The notes below the pieces were generated by a model, which was not told the DNA's origin, searched no databases, and saw only the letters and a program-made list of their open reading frames with translations. The position numbers and the translations under genes are program-made. From positions 310,001 through 374,000 of the forward strand of contig NZ_CP022958.1 of the NCBI RefSeq assembly GCF_006496635.1: DNA of 64,000 nucleotides. Direction: 5' to 3'. This DNA comes from Azoarcus sp. DD4. GTDB lineage: Bacteria > Pseudomonadota > Gammaproteobacteria > Burkholderiales > Rhodocyclaceae. This document shows, piece after piece, positions 25,384 through 35,000 of this stretch (its first letter is position 1; every line of letters starts with the position of its first letter).

Positions 25384-26739
25384 TCATTTGGCCGCGCGGC
25401 CGGCGTGGGCAGCGAGCAGCGCGGCGCAGGTCTCGCGCGGCAGCTTGCCGGTGGCGTTGCGCGGCAGAGCGTCGAGCCGGACGACGGGGCGCGGCAGGAA
25501 GACCGCGTCGATGCGCTCGCGCAGCGCGGCGAGCAGCGCCGCATTGTCCAGCGCGGGGGCGACGACGAAGGCTGCCAGCCGCACGATGTGGGCGTCACTG
25601 CCGTCGTCCGGCAGGTAGAAGCTGCCGTCCTTCACGCCGGGGACGGCGAGCAGTTGCTGGTTGAGGTAGCCGAGCGAGGTGCGCTTGCCGGCGATGTTCA
25701 CCAGGTCGGCATTGCGGCCCTTGAGCAGGAAGTGGCGGGCATCGACCTGCTCGATCACGTCGGACAGCGGCACCGCGCGCTCGATGTGGCCGCCGCCGGC
25801 CCAGGTCTGGCCGTCGTCGCGCAGCTCGAGCTCGATGCCGGGGAAAAGCCGCCAGGCGGCGGTGGCGGCGGAGCGCCGGGTGGCGATCTGGCCGGTTTCG
25901 GTGCTGCCGTAGATTTCCAGCAGCGGCGCCGCAAAGGCGGCCTCGGCGGCGGTGGCGAGTTCGGCTGGCAGCGGCGCGGTGGCGGACACCAGCAGTTCCA
26001 CCGGCGGCAGCGCCAGGCCTTCGTCCAGCACCGTGCGCAGGTGGAAGGGCGTGGTCACCAGCACCGCCGGCGCAGGCATGCGCTGCAGCGTGGCGACGAT
26101 GTCGGCGGGGTAGAAGGGGCGGCCGGCGTCGAAGGCGGCACCACTCTGCAGTGCCACCAGCACGGTCGATTCGAAGCCGTACATGTGCTGCGGCGGCACG
26201 GTGCCGACCAGGGTGGCGGGGCGGGCGGGGTCGAGGCCGAGCTCCACGCCTTCGGCGCGCACGTTCACCACCAGCCGGCCCCAGGTCTTGGGGTGGGGTA
26301 CCGGCGTGCCGGTGGAGCCGGAGGTGAACACCCAGGCGACCAGGCGTTCGGCCTCGATCTGCGGAATGTTGCAGGGGCCGGCCACGTCGACCTGGCTGTG
26401 CAGCGCCGGGAAGGGCATGGCGGGCAGCGGCAGGTCGGCCACGTCGCCGTCGGTCAGCACCGTGGTGTCGGGCGCGAAGCCAGCCAGGTGGCGCAGGGTT
26501 TCGGGCGTGTAGGTGGAGGGCAGCAGGCTGATGCGTCCGGCCACCATGCCGGCGGCAAAGCCGACCGCGAAGCGGTAGCGGTCGGTGCAGGCATTGAGGA
26601 TGTGGCGGCCCGCCGGAAGCGCCGCGGCCACGGTGTGCACGTCGGCGATGAAATGGCGGACGGTGATGGCCTCGCCGTTGCGCCAGGCGACGACGTCATC
26701 CGGTGAGGTATGCGAAACGAGCGGCAGCACGGCAGACAT
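25384..26739 (-). CDS. AMP-dependent acyl/aryl-ACP ligase (ApeH-like)
   Basis: ANL-superfamily adenylating enzyme of 451 aa. The P-loop-like A3 motif VFTSGSTGTP, the A5 motif LEIYGSTETGQIATRR and the A10 lysine motif PRNATGKLPRE are all visible. It lacks the first 80-100 residues of long ligases, as polyene-cluster members do. It is expected to activate an aromatic starter acid and load it on the adjacent ACP. The start at 26739 was chosen over a Met 14 codons upstream because the latter would overlap the previous gene. Confidence 0.88.
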   Translation of the reverse strand: MSAVLPLVSHTSPDDVVAWRNGEAITVRHFIADVHTVAAALPAGRHILNACTDRYRFAVGFAAGMVAGRISLLPSTYTPETLRHLAGFAPDTTVLTDGDVADLPLPAMPFPALHSQVDVAGPCNIPQIEAERLVAWVFTSGSTGTPVPHPKTWGRLVVNVRAEGVELGLDPARPATLVGTVPPQHMYGFESTVLVALQSGAAFDAGRPFYPADIVATLQRMPAPAVLVTTPFHLRTVLDEGLALPPVELLVSATAPLPAELATAAEAAFAAPLLEIYGSTETGQIATRRSAATAAWRLFPGIELELRDDGQTWAGGGHIERAVPLSDVIEQVDARHFLLKGRNADLVNIAGKRTSLGYLNQQLLAVPGVKDGSFYLPDDGSDAHIVRLAAFVVAPALDNAALLAALRERIDAVFLPRPVVRLDALPRNATGKLPRETCAALLAAHAGRAAK

Positions 26740-26746
26740 CCGGTAA

Positions 26747-27403
26747 TCAGGCCAGCGGCCGGGTGGCGCGGCGGCTGGCATTCACGCAGGCCCGCACCGA
26801 CTCCACCAGCCCGGTACGCAGGCCGGGGGGCAGCAGCACCAGGCGGGCGAGGAATTCGCCGGTGAACATGACGCCCACCAGCACCGGCGTGAGGATGTTC
26901 ACCAGCAGCGACCACAGCGGCAGTGGGCCAAAGAAGAAGAGGCCGAGCGAACTCAGCGTCATCGCCACGAAGAACAGCGTCCACGCCAGCGTGGCGCCGC
27001 GGGTGTAGCGCACCAGCGCCGGCGCCAGTTCGCCGTGCACCAGGCGGGCGAAGCGGGTGATCATCGGTTCGCCGTTGCCCAGGCTGCGGCCGAAGCCGAT
27101 TGCCAGCAGGCCGAAGGTGGCGACGTGCTGGATCAGGTAGACCCATTCGAAACGCGCCTCGACCACCGGCCAGCGCAGCCACAGCAGCGTGGCGGCCGCG
27201 GCCCACAGGCCGAGCGCGGGCAGGCGGTGGCGCGCCCTGGCGGCGACCAGCAGCGCGGCGCCCATGTAGGGGACGACCGCCAGCAGGGCGCCGAGCGTGC
27301 CGTGTTCGCCGGATGCGGTGGTGAAGTGGGCGAGCAGCAGGTAGGCGACGAACGCTACGGCCACCAGGGCGGCGCGACCGTAGCGCAGCGGCGCTTGCTT
27401 CAT
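26747..27403 (-). CDS. COG4648-type membrane protein of polyene clusters
   Basis: Predicted integral membrane protein of 218 aa with about six hydrophobic segments (for example AALVAVAFVAYLLLAHF, LALIGFGRSLGNGEPMITR region and SSLGLFFFGPLPLWSLLVNI). Homologues are a constant but uncharacterised component of aryl-polyene/DAR clusters, always near ACP and ligase genes. The ATG at 27403 overlaps the ACP stop (TGATG); a GTG one codon upstream is an alternative start. Confidence 0.8.
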   Translation of the reverse strand: MKQAPLRYGRAALVAVAFVAYLLLAHFTTASGEHGTLGALLAVVPYMGAALLVAARARHRLPALGLWAAAATLLWLRWPVVEARFEWVYLIQHVATFGLLAIGFGRSLGNGEPMITRFARLVHGELAPALVRYTRGATLAWTLFFVAMTLSSLGLFFFGPLPLWSLLVNILTPVLVGVMFTGEFLARLVLLPPGLRTGLVESVRACVNASRRATRPLA

Positions 27404-27687
27404 CACTGCACCCGGTGAGTCGCGATGTAGTCGCCCAGGCTGCGCAGCGAGGCGAAGATCTTGAGGTTGTCCTCGTTGTCGGCACGCAGCGAGAAGCCGT
27501 AGCGCTTGGAGACAACCAGCGCGACCTCGAGGATGTCGATGGAGTCCAGGCCCAGGCCTTCACCGTAGAGCGGCGCGTCCGGTTCGATGTCCTCTGCCCG
27601 GACTTCAAGATTGAGGGCCGCCACGATCAGGGCGGCGACTTCGGCGAGCAGGGCGGCATCGGCAGATGCGGGAACGGTTTGGGTCAT
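27403..27687 (-). CDS. Acyl carrier protein of the polyene operon
   Basis: ACP of 94 aa with the phosphopantetheine site GLGLDSIDILE (Ser49) on an acidic helix, and the preceding APLYGEGLGL motif. It is the first gene of the minus-strand operon. A separate ACP lies in the second block near 59.5 kb, matching the two-ACP design of aryl-polyene clusters. The ribosome-binding site is weak, and the 126-bp gap upstream contains a GC hairpin and no gene. Confidence 0.9.
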   Translation of the reverse strand: MTQTVPASADAALLAEVAALIVAALNLEVRAEDIEPDAPLYGEGLGLDSIDILEVALVVSKRYGFSLRADNEDNLKIFASLRSLGDYIATHRVQ

Positions 27688-27813
27688 GGTCGGGATGATG
27701 CGGGAAACGTGAGCCGGATGTGCCCGCCGCCGCAATTGCGGCCCGACGGGCCAGGACCCGCAATGTTAACCGGGCCGCCCGCTTTTTTGAACGTTTGCCA
27801 CAAAGTTTCACCA

Positions 27814-29187
27814 CTATGAGATGCGGGTTTCTGCACACGGCAGCGCAACTATCGCCGCCAGGCCGCAGCCGCCGCCCGTCGCGTGCGGCAGGCCGTCGTC
27901 CAGCTGCAGGCTGCCGCCGTGCAGCCTGACGATGCGGTCGACGATGGACAAGCCGAGGCCGCAGCCTTCGCTGTCCACATCGCCGCCGCGGGCGAAACGG
28001 GCGCGCAGACCGTCGCGCGCGGCAGCGTCCAGACCGGGGCCGTCGTCGCGGACCTCGAACACGCAGAAGTCGCCACTGCGGCCGCTGCGCACTTCGATGC
28101 GGCCGCCGGGCGGCGTGTAGCGGATGGCGTTGTCGAGCAGGTTGCGCGCGACGATGCCCAGCCACACCGGGTTGCCGGTCACGCTGGCCGGTGCGAGCGC
28201 GCTGTCGATGCGCTGCTGCCGCGCGGCCGCGGCGTTGCCGAGCGTGCGCCGCGCGGCGGCGGCGACCTCGGCCAGTTCGACCGCCACGAAACCGGTGCCG
28301 GCCTGTGCCGGCTCCAGCCGCGCCAGGGTGAGTAGCTGTTCGACCAGATGGTGCATCCGGTCCACGCCGTTCAGCACCTGGGCGAGCGCGTGCTCGCGGT
28401 CGGCCGGCGCGGTGGCGCGGCTGGCCACCTGGGCCTGGATGCGCAGGGCCGCCAGCGGCGTGCGCAGCTCGTGCGCGGCGTCGGCGGTAAAGCGCTGCTC
28501 GCTCGCCAGCGCCGAGGCCATGCGTTCGATCAGCCGGTTGAGCGCCTTCAGCAAGGGGGCGATTTCGCGCGGTTGCGCGGCCGGGTTGGCGACCGGGGTG
28601 AGGGTGTCGGGTTCGAGCGCCTCGACCGCGGCGGCGAGGCTGGCGACCGGCCGCAGCGCGCGGTCCACCGTCAGCCAGATTGCCAGGGCCAGCACCGGCA
28701 CGCCGATCAGGAAGGGCAGCAGGATGCGCAGCGTGAGCTCGCGGGTGAGGGCGTCGCGGCTGGCGTGGTCCTGGCCGGTGACGATGCTGAAGCCGCCTTC
28801 GCGCTGCAGGTAGAAGCGCCAGCGCCGGCCCTCGTGGCTGGCTTCGCTGAGGCCCTCGACGGTGGTCAGCACCGTGGCCGGGGCATTGGCGGAGCGCAGC
28901 AGCAGGATGTCGCGGCCGTCCCGCCTGCTCCACACCTGGTAGGCGACGGGCAGCGCGTTGCGATAGGCGTGTTCGGCGAACTCGTGCTCGGCGTAGTCGG
29001 GGCCGGCGTCGGCGGCGATGGCCGCAAGCGTTTCGGCCACCAGTACCAGCTGGGCGTCGAAGGCATGTTCGGCCTCGGTGTGCGCGGCGCGGTAGGCCAG
29101 CAGGGTGGTGAGCGCCGACACCACGCCGGCGACCAGCAGCAGCAGGCCGAGCAGGCGCCGCTTGAGCGACCAGCTGCCGGTGTTCAC
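27814..29187 (-). CDS. Sensor histidine kinase (QseC/PmrB-like)
   Basis: Membrane sensor kinase of 457 aa. Transmembrane helices lie at about residues 11-32 and 154-174, bracketing a periplasmic domain of about 120 residues. A HAMP-like region follows, then the H-box FTADAAHELRTPLAALRIQ (His239), the N-box NLLDNAIRYTPPGGRIEV, and G-boxes DDGPGLD and GCGLGLSIVDRIV. Its ATG overlaps the response regulator stop (ATGA). This subfamily (QseC, PmrB) often responds to metals, quinones or envelope stress; the adjacent metal-type efflux operon favours a metal signal (inference). Confidence 0.92.
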   Translation of the reverse strand: MNTGSWSLKRRLLGLLLLVAGVVSALTTLLAYRAAHTEAEHAFDAQLVLVAETLAAIAADAGPDYAEHEFAEHAYRNALPVAYQVWSRRDGRDILLLRSANAPATVLTTVEGLSEASHEGRRWRFYLQREGGFSIVTGQDHASRDALTRELTLRILLPFLIGVPVLALAIWLTVDRALRPVASLAAAVEALEPDTLTPVANPAAQPREIAPLLKALNRLIERMASALASEQRFTADAAHELRTPLAALRIQAQVASRATAPADREHALAQVLNGVDRMHHLVEQLLTLARLEPAQAGTGFVAVELAEVAAAARRTLGNAAAARQQRIDSALAPASVTGNPVWLGIVARNLLDNAIRYTPPGGRIEVRSGRSGDFCVFEVRDDGPGLDAAARDGLRARFARGGDVDSEGCGLGLSIVDRIVRLHGGSLQLDDGLPHATGGGCGLAAIVALPCAETRIS

Positions 29188-29840
29188 GCCGGCACCGTGT
29201 AGCCGGCGCCGCGTACGGTGCGGATCAGCGTCGCGCCCAGCTTGCGGCGCAGGTGATGGATGTGCACTTCCAGGGTATTGCTCTCGGCGCCTTCGTCCCA
29301 GCTGTAGAGCTGCTCCTCCAGCGCACGCCGGCTCAGCACCGTGCCCGCCTGCGACAGCAGCAGGTAGAGGAGGTCGAACTCGCGGCTGGTCAGCGTGACC
29401 TCGGCGCCGTGCAGGCTGACCCGCCGCGCGGCGGGGTCCAGTTCCACGCCCTGGTGGCGGATCAGCCCGCTGGCGCGGCCGCCGCTGCGGCGGATGGCGG
29501 CACGCAGGCGGGCGGCGAGTTCGTCGAGGTCGACCGGCTTGACGATGTAGTCGTCGGCGCCGAGATCCAGTCCGCCAACCTTGTCGGCCACGGCGTCGCG
29601 GGCGGTGAGGATGAGCACCGGGGTGAGGTCGTGGCGCTCGCGCAAGGCGGCGAGCAGGCTGAAGCCGTCCTGGCCGGGCAGGCCGAGGTCGAGCACCACC
29701 GCGGCGAAGCGCTCCAGCGCCAGCGCCGACTGCGCGGCCTCGGCGCTGCGCACCCAGTCGGCGGCAAACCCCGCCATGCGCAGCCCCGCCTGCAGGCCGT
29801 CGCCCAGCAGGCGGTCGTCTTCCACCAGCAGTATCCGCAT
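29184..29840 (-). CDS. OmpR-family response regulator (QseB/PmrA-like)
   Basis: Two-domain response regulator of 218 aa. The receiver domain has the acidic pair EDD at residues 8-10, the phospho-acceptor Asp51 (VVLDLGLPGQDGF), T and K signature residues (ILTARDAV, DYIVKPVD) and a C-terminal winged helix (LTSREFDLLYLLLSQAG, VHIHHLRRKLGATLIRTVRG). It is co-transcribed with the sensor kinase. Direct-repeat boxes of PmrA type lie in its own upstream region and ahead of the RND operon at 30.9 kb, suggesting autoregulation and control of efflux. Confidence 0.93.
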   Translation of the reverse strand: MRILLVEDDRLLGDGLQAGLRMAGFAADWVRSAEAAQSALALERFAAVVLDLGLPGQDGFSLLAALRERHDLTPVLILTARDAVADKVGGLDLGADDYIVKPVDLDELAARLRAAIRRSGGRASGLIRHQGVELDPAARRVSLHGAEVTLTSREFDLLYLLLSQAGTVLSRRALEEQLYSWDEGAESNTLEVHIHHLRRKLGATLIRTVRGAGYTVPA

Positions 29841-29889
29841 CGCTTCCCCTTTCCCATCTATCGCGCCGGCGATTGTGCCGCAGTCCGTC

Positions 29890-29959
29890 TTAGCGGCGGA
29901 TTAAGCGGTGTTACATCCGGAAACCGCAGCGCGGGCGGCCGCTTAAGCCTGGATTAATC
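29890..29959. promoter_or_regulatory. Two PmrA/QseB-type direct-repeat boxes in the divergent promoter
   Basis: TTAGCG (29890) and TTAAGC (29901) start 11 bp apart, and TTAAGC (29943) and TTAATC (29954) also start 11 bp apart. This is the half-site spacing of the known PmrA box (CTTAAT-N5-CTTAAT). They lie between the response regulator gene and the divergent PepSY gene, so both promoters could be controlled. Confidence 0.65.
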
Positions 29960-30023
29960 AAGCCGCCCGGAAAATGACCCTGTGCTCAGTAGGCACATTC
30001 ATCGATCCAAGGAGATAGACATC

Positions 30024-30296
30024 ATGAAAATCCGTTCCGCACTGTTCGCGCTTGCCACCTTCAGCCTGTCCGCTGCCGCCGTCGCCGGCCCGCAATGCAC
30101 CGAGGCGGCCAAGGACAGCTGGCTGCCCGAAGCAACGATGAAACAGAAGATCGCCGACGCCGGCTACGTCATCGACAAGTTCAAGGTCACCAGCGGCAAC
30201 TGCTACGAGATCTACGGCAAGGACAAGGCCGGGCAGAAGGTCGAGATCTACTTCAACCCGGTCGACGGCAGCGTCGCCAAGGAAAAGCGCGGCTGA
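30024..30296 (+). CDS. PepSY-domain periplasmic protein
   Basis: Small exported protein of 90 aa. The signal peptide (KIRSALFALATFSLSAAAV, cleavage after AGP or AVA) starts at the ATG at 30024, which follows AAGGAGA at good spacing. The mature part is a single PepSY domain (MKQKIADAGYVIDKFKVTSG, YEIYGKDKAGQKVEIYFNP) with one Cys pair (about residues 24 and 59). Genes of this type commonly accompany QseBC/PmrAB-like systems and cytochrome b561 genes. Its role is unknown; modulation of the sensor is possible. Confidence 0.85.
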   Translation: MKIRSALFALATFSLSAAAVAGPQCTEAAKDSWLPEATMKQKIADAGYVIDKFKVTSGNCYEIYGKDKAGQKVEIYFNPVDGSVAKEKRG

Positions 30297-30318
30297 GCGC
30301 GGCGACGGGGAGAGCGCC

Positions 30319-30840
30319 ATGGGCATCCAACGCGTGCAGGTCTGGGACCTGCCTGTCCGCATCTTCCACTGGGGGCTGGTGGCGGCTTTCCTCGGCGCCT
30401 GGCTGACCTCGGAGGATGCGGAAACCGTGCACCACCTCGCCGGCTACACCGCGCTCGGGCTGGTGGCTTTCCGCCTGCTGTGGGGTTTCGTCGGCGGGCG
30501 CCATGCGCGCTTCGCCGACTTCGTGCCGCGACCGGCAGCGCTCGCGAATTACGTCCGCGCGGCCATGCAGCGGCGCGAGCCGCGCTACCGCGGCCACAAC
30601 CCGGCAGCGGCGGTGATGATCCTGTTCTTGCTGGCGATGGTGGCGCTGATCGGCACCACCGGCTGGCTGATGACCACCGACTGGGGCTGGGGCGTGGACT
30701 GGCTGGAGGAAACCCACGAGGCCGCGGTCAACCTGACGGCGGCGGCCGTCGTGGTGCATGTCGCCGCGGCCATCTACGAGAGCCGGCGCCACGGTGAGAA
30801 CCTGGTGCGGGCGATGGTGGACGGCTACAAGCGGCTCTGA
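30319..30840 (+). CDS. Cytochrome b561-family membrane protein
   Basis: Four-helix dihaem cytochrome b of 173 aa. It opens with VQVWDLPVRIFHWGLVAAF, with the His of haem b in the RIFHW motif; further His residues appear in VHHLAGYTALG, EETHEAAVNL and VVVHVAAAIYES, giving the ligand set expected for two haems. GGGAGAG precedes the ATG, and the gene is 22 bp downstream of the PepSY gene, so they form an operon. It probably moves electrons at the inner membrane between quinone and a periplasmic partner. A PmrA-type box follows in the gap before the efflux operon. Confidence 0.88.
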   Translation: MGIQRVQVWDLPVRIFHWGLVAAFLGAWLTSEDAETVHHLAGYTALGLVAFRLLWGFVGGRHARFADFVPRPAALANYVRAAMQRREPRYRGHNPAAAVMILFLLAMVALIGTTGWLMTTDWGWGVDWLEETHEAAVNLTAAAVVVHVAAAIYESRRHGENLVRAMVDGYKRL

Positions 30841-30879
30841 TCCCTACCGTCCCGCACACGCCCGGCCGTCGTGCCGCCA

Positions 30880-30896
30880 TTAAGCAAGGATTAAGC
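30880..30896 (+). promoter_or_regulatory. PmrA/QseB-type box upstream of the metal RND operon
   Basis: ATTAAGCA occurs twice as a perfect direct repeat; the TTAAGC cores start at 30880 and 30891 (11 bp phase), about 50 bp upstream of the first efflux gene. Same arrangement as the boxes upstream of the two-component genes. Confidence 0.7.
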
Positions 30897-30944
30897 ATGG
30901 CGGGGGCATGATGGCCGGGTTCCGTCCACATCGTCGAGCATCCC

Positions 30945-32066
30945 ATGTCCTCCCCTCGTTCCGGTTTGCCGCCGTTTGCCCTGATCCTGGCCTGCGGCGT
31001 GTTGTCCTGTGCCTCTGCCCTCGCTGCCGGCGAGCCGCCGGCGCCTATTGCGCTCGATGCGGCGCGGGCTGCGGCAGCCGGTGTTGAACTGGCGCCGCTG
31101 CGGCCGGCCGCCGGCGGCGCGCTGAGCCACCTGCCGGCGCGGATCACGGTGCCGAGCGCGCAGCAGCGCTTCGTGGCTGCGCCGGTCGGCGGGCTGGTGG
31201 CGGCGGTGCTGGTGGGCGCCGGCGATGCGGTCCAGGCCGGCCAGCCGCTGGCGCGCATCGCCAGCCCCGAACTGCTCGGCCTGCGCCGCGACCTGAGTCA
31301 GGCCAGTGCCGAACACGAACGCGCCCGGCTGGCGCTGCAGCGTGACCGGCAACTCCACGCCGAAGGCCTGATCGCCGCATCCCGCCTGGAAGCGACGCAG
31401 GCGGCGGCCAGCCAGGCCGGCGCCGCGCTGGCGGAAAAGCGGGCGCTGCTCGGCCTCGCCGGCTCCGGCGGCGATGGCGGCAGTGGCGAACTCACGGTAG
31501 TGGCGCCGATTGCCGGCGTGGTGCTGGCGCAGCAGGTTCAGCCCGGTGCAAGGGTGGACGCGGCGGCGCCGCTGTTCCACCTCGCCCGGCTCGAACCGCT
31601 GGCGCTGGAGGTGGAGCTGCCGCTGGCGATGGTCGGACAGGTGGCCATCGGCCAGCGCCTGCGGGTGCCGGCGGTCGGGGCTCAGGGCAAGGTCGTGGCG
31701 GTGGGGCGTGCGGTGAGCGGCGCGCAGACGGTGACGGTGCGTGGCCTGCTCGACCGCGGGCTGGGCGCGCTTGGCCCGGGCCAGAACGTCGAGGCGGAGA
31801 TCGACGCCGCAGACGGTGCCGCCGCAGCGGACGCCGCCTGGCAGGTGCCGGCAAGCGCACTGGTGCGCCTGGGCGAGGATGCCGCCGCCGGCAGCGCGGT
31901 GTTCGCCCGTCGCGGCGAGGCCTTCCAGCCGGTGCCGGTGACGGTGCTCGGCGAGCGCGGCGGCGATGTCGTGGTGCGCGGTGAACTGCGCGCCGATGAC
32001 CGCGTGGCGGTGCGCGGCGCCAGCCTGCTGAAGGCGGCGGCAATGGGCATCGGCAAGGGGGAATGA
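30945..32066 (+). CDS. Heavy-metal-type RND periplasmic adaptor (CusB/CzcB-like)
   Basis: Membrane-fusion protein of 373 aa. It has a signal peptide (LILACGVLSCASALAAG, cleavable; a lipobox is not convincing), a lipoyl half (FVAAPVGGLVAAVLVGAGDA), a short alpha-hairpin (about residues 105-165), a second lipoyl half (LTVVAPIAGVVLAQQVQPGA) and beta-barrel regions. No N-terminal Met-rich or His-rich metal-binding extension is seen, unlike CusB or CzcB proper. It leads the operon adaptor-pump-DUF3240-channel and is preceded by a PmrA-type box. Confidence 0.87.
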   Translation: MSSPRSGLPPFALILACGVLSCASALAAGEPPAPIALDAARAAAAGVELAPLRPAAGGALSHLPARITVPSAQQRFVAAPVGGLVAAVLVGAGDAVQAGQPLARIASPELLGLRRDLSQASAEHERARLALQRDRQLHAEGLIAASRLEATQAAASQAGAALAEKRALLGLAGSGGDGGSGELTVVAPIAGVVLAQQVQPGARVDAAAPLFHLARLEPLALEVELPLAMVGQVAIGQRLRVPAVGAQGKVVAVGRAVSGAQTVTVRGLLDRGLGALGPGQNVEAEIDAADGAAAADAAWQVPASALVRLGEDAAAGSAVFARRGEAFQPVPVTVLGERGGDVVVRGELRADDRVAVRGASLLKAAAMGIGKGE

Positions 32067-32069
32067 GCC

Positions 32070-35000
32070 GTGCTGGCCCGTATCGTTGAGTTTTCCCTCA
32101 CCCAGCGCCTGCTGGTGCTGGTGCTCACCGCGCTGCTGGTGGGCGCCGGCGCAGTGGCGCTGCGCAGCCTGCCGATCGACGCCTTTCCCGACGTGTCGAC
32201 CACCCAGGTCAAGATCATCGTCAAGGCGCCGGGCATGACACCGGAAGAGGTCGAGGCGCGCATCACCGTGCCGATCGAGCAGGAGCTGCTGGGCATCCCG
32301 GCGCAGCGCATGCTGCGTGCCGTCTCCAAGTATGGCATCACCGACATCACCGTCGATTTCGACGACGGCACCGACATCTACTGGGCACGCCAGCAGGTGG
32401 GCGAACGCCTCGATGCGGCCATGGCCGAGCTGCCGGCGCAGGCCAGCGGCGGGCTGGCGCCGATCACCACGCCGCTGGGCGAGATGTTCATGTTCACCAT
32501 CGAGGGCCCGCTGTCGCTGGAAGAAAAGCGCACCCTGCTCGACCGGGTGATCCGCCCGCAACTGCGCACCATCCGCGGCGTGGCCGATGTGAACAGCCTC
32601 GGCGGCCACGTGCGCGCTTACGAGGTGGTGCCCAATCCGCAACTGCTGGCGGCGCGCGGCATCGGCCTCGACGAGCTGCGCGGTGCGATCGAACGCAACA
32701 ACAGCAACGACGGCGCTGGCCGCCTCACCGACGGCGAGGAAACCCTGATCGTGCGCGCCGAGGGCGCGGTGGCCAAGGTCGCCGACCTCGCCGCGGTGGT
32801 GGTGGCGGATCGCGACGGCGTGCCGGTGCGCTTGGGCGAGGTGGCCGAGGTGCGCATCGGCAGCCTCACCCGCTACGGCGCGGTGACCCGCGACGGTGCC
32901 GGCGAGGCGGTGCAGGGCCTGGTGCTCGGCCTGCGCGGCGCCAACGCGCAGGCGGTGATCGAAGGCGTGAAGGCACGGCTGGCCGAACTGGCGCAGTCCT
33001 TGCCGCCGGGCGTCTCCATCGAACCCTTCTACGACCGTTCGGCGCTGGTCGACCGCGCGGTCGGCACGGTGTCGAAAGCGCTGCTGGAGGCCATCGTGCT
33101 GGTGGTGGTGCTGCTGCTCGCCTTCCTCGGCAACCTGCGCGCCGCGCTGGTGGTGGCGCTGACGCTGCCGCTGGCGGCGCTCGGCACCTTCATCCTGATG
33201 CGCTACACCGGGCTGTCGGCCAACCTGATGAGCCTGGGCGGGCTGGCGATCGCCATCGGCATGCTGGTCGATGCCGCGGTGGTGGTGGTGGAGAACGTCG
33301 AGACGCAGCTTGCCGAAGGCGGCCCCCAGGCGCGGCTGCCGCTGCTTCACCTGGTCTATCGCGCGGTGCGCGAGGTCGCGGTGCCGGTGGCCTCCGGCGT
33401 GGCGATCATCATCATCGTGTTCGTGCCGCTGCTCACGCTGCAGGGGCTGGAGGGCAAGCTCTTCGTGCCGGTGGCGCTGTCCATCGTCTATGCGCTGGCG
33501 TCGTCGCTGGTGCTGGCGCTGACGGTGATCCCGGTGCTGGCTTCGCTGCTGCTGAAGCGCGGCGAGACCCACGAGCCCTGGCTGGTGAGGAAGCTCAACG
33601 CGATCTATGCGCCGGCGCTGCGGTGGGCGCTGGATCACACCCGCAGCGTGATCGTCGCCGCGCTGGCCTCGCTGGTGCTGGCGGCGGTCGGCTACGCCTT
33701 CGTCGGCAAGACCTTCATGCCGACCATGGACGAGGGCGACCTCATCATGCAGCTGGAAAAGCTGCCGTCGATCAGCCTGGCGCAGACCATAGAGATCGAC
33801 AGCCGCGTGCAGCGTGCCATCCTGGAGCGCGTGCCCGAGGTCAGGAGCGTGGTGGCGCGCTCCGGGTCGGACGAACTCGGCCTCGACCCGATGGGCCTCA
33901 ACCAGACCGACAGCTTCCTGGTGCTCAAGCCGGTCGCCGAATGGCGGCGGCCCGACAAGGACTGGCTGACCGACGAGTTGCGCAAGGTGGTGGCGGATTT
34001 TCCCGGCATCGACGTCACCTTCACGCAGCCGATCGACATGCGGGTGTCGGAAATGCTGACCGGCGTGCGCGGCGACATCGCGATCAAGGTGTTCGGCAGC
34101 GATCTTTCCGAGCTCGGCCGGGTGGCGGGCGAAATCGAAGGCCTGCTCGCCGGCATGGCCGGTGCCGAGGACGTATTCACCGCCAAGAACGAGGGCGTGC
34201 AGTACCTGCGGGTGGCGATCGACCACTTGGCCGCCGGCCGCCTCGGCCTGTCGGTGGACGAGGTGCAGTCGGCGCTGCGCAGCCTGGTCGAAGGCCAGAC
34301 CGCCGGCGCGGTGATCGAAGCCGGCCGCCGCGTGCCCATCCTCATCCGCGCCGACGCAGGCGTGCGCGCCAGCGCCAGCGGCTTTGCCGACATCCGCCTC
34401 GCGCTGCCGGACGGCGGCGCGGTGCCCTTGTCGGCGGTGGCGCGGCTGGAGCGCGTCGCCGGGCCGGTGAAGGTGGATCGCGAGAACGGCAGCCGCTACG
34501 TCACCATCCAGTCCAATGTGCGCGGGCGCGACCTCGTCAGCTTCGTCGAGGAAGCACAGGCGAAAGTGGCGGCGGGCGTGCAGCTGCCGGCCGGCTACCG
34601 CATCGAATGGAGCGGCCAGTTCGAGAACCAGCAGCGCGCGGCTGCAAGGCTGGCGGTGGTGGTGCCGGTGGCGCTGCTGCTGATCTTCCTGCTGCTGTTC
34701 TCCACCTTCGGCTCGGTGCGCCAGGCCGTGCTGGTACTGGCCAACGTGCCCTTCGCGCTGGTGGGCGGGGTGTTCGCGCTGCTGCTGGCGGGCGAGTACC
34801 TGTCGGTGCCGGCCTCGGTCGGCTTCATCGCGCTGCTCGGCATCGCCGTGCTCAACGGCGTGGTCATGGTGACCTACTTCAACCAGCTCATCGCCCAGGG
34901 CATGCCGCTTGCCCGCGTGGTGGTGGAAGGCGCCCGCCGCCGCCTGCGGCCGGTGCTGATGACCGCCTCCATCGCCGCCTTCGGCCTGGTGCCCCTGCTC

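Noticed and set aside
27720..27813. GC hairpin and T-run between the sensor kinase and ACP genes as a terminator
   Set aside because: The T-run lies on the plus strand while both flanking genes are on the minus strand, so it cannot terminate either.
30891..34226. About 1100-codon open frame antisense to the metal RND operon
   Set aside because: Mirror of high-GC codon use in the real operon; the His/Arg/Gln-rich translation has no domain.
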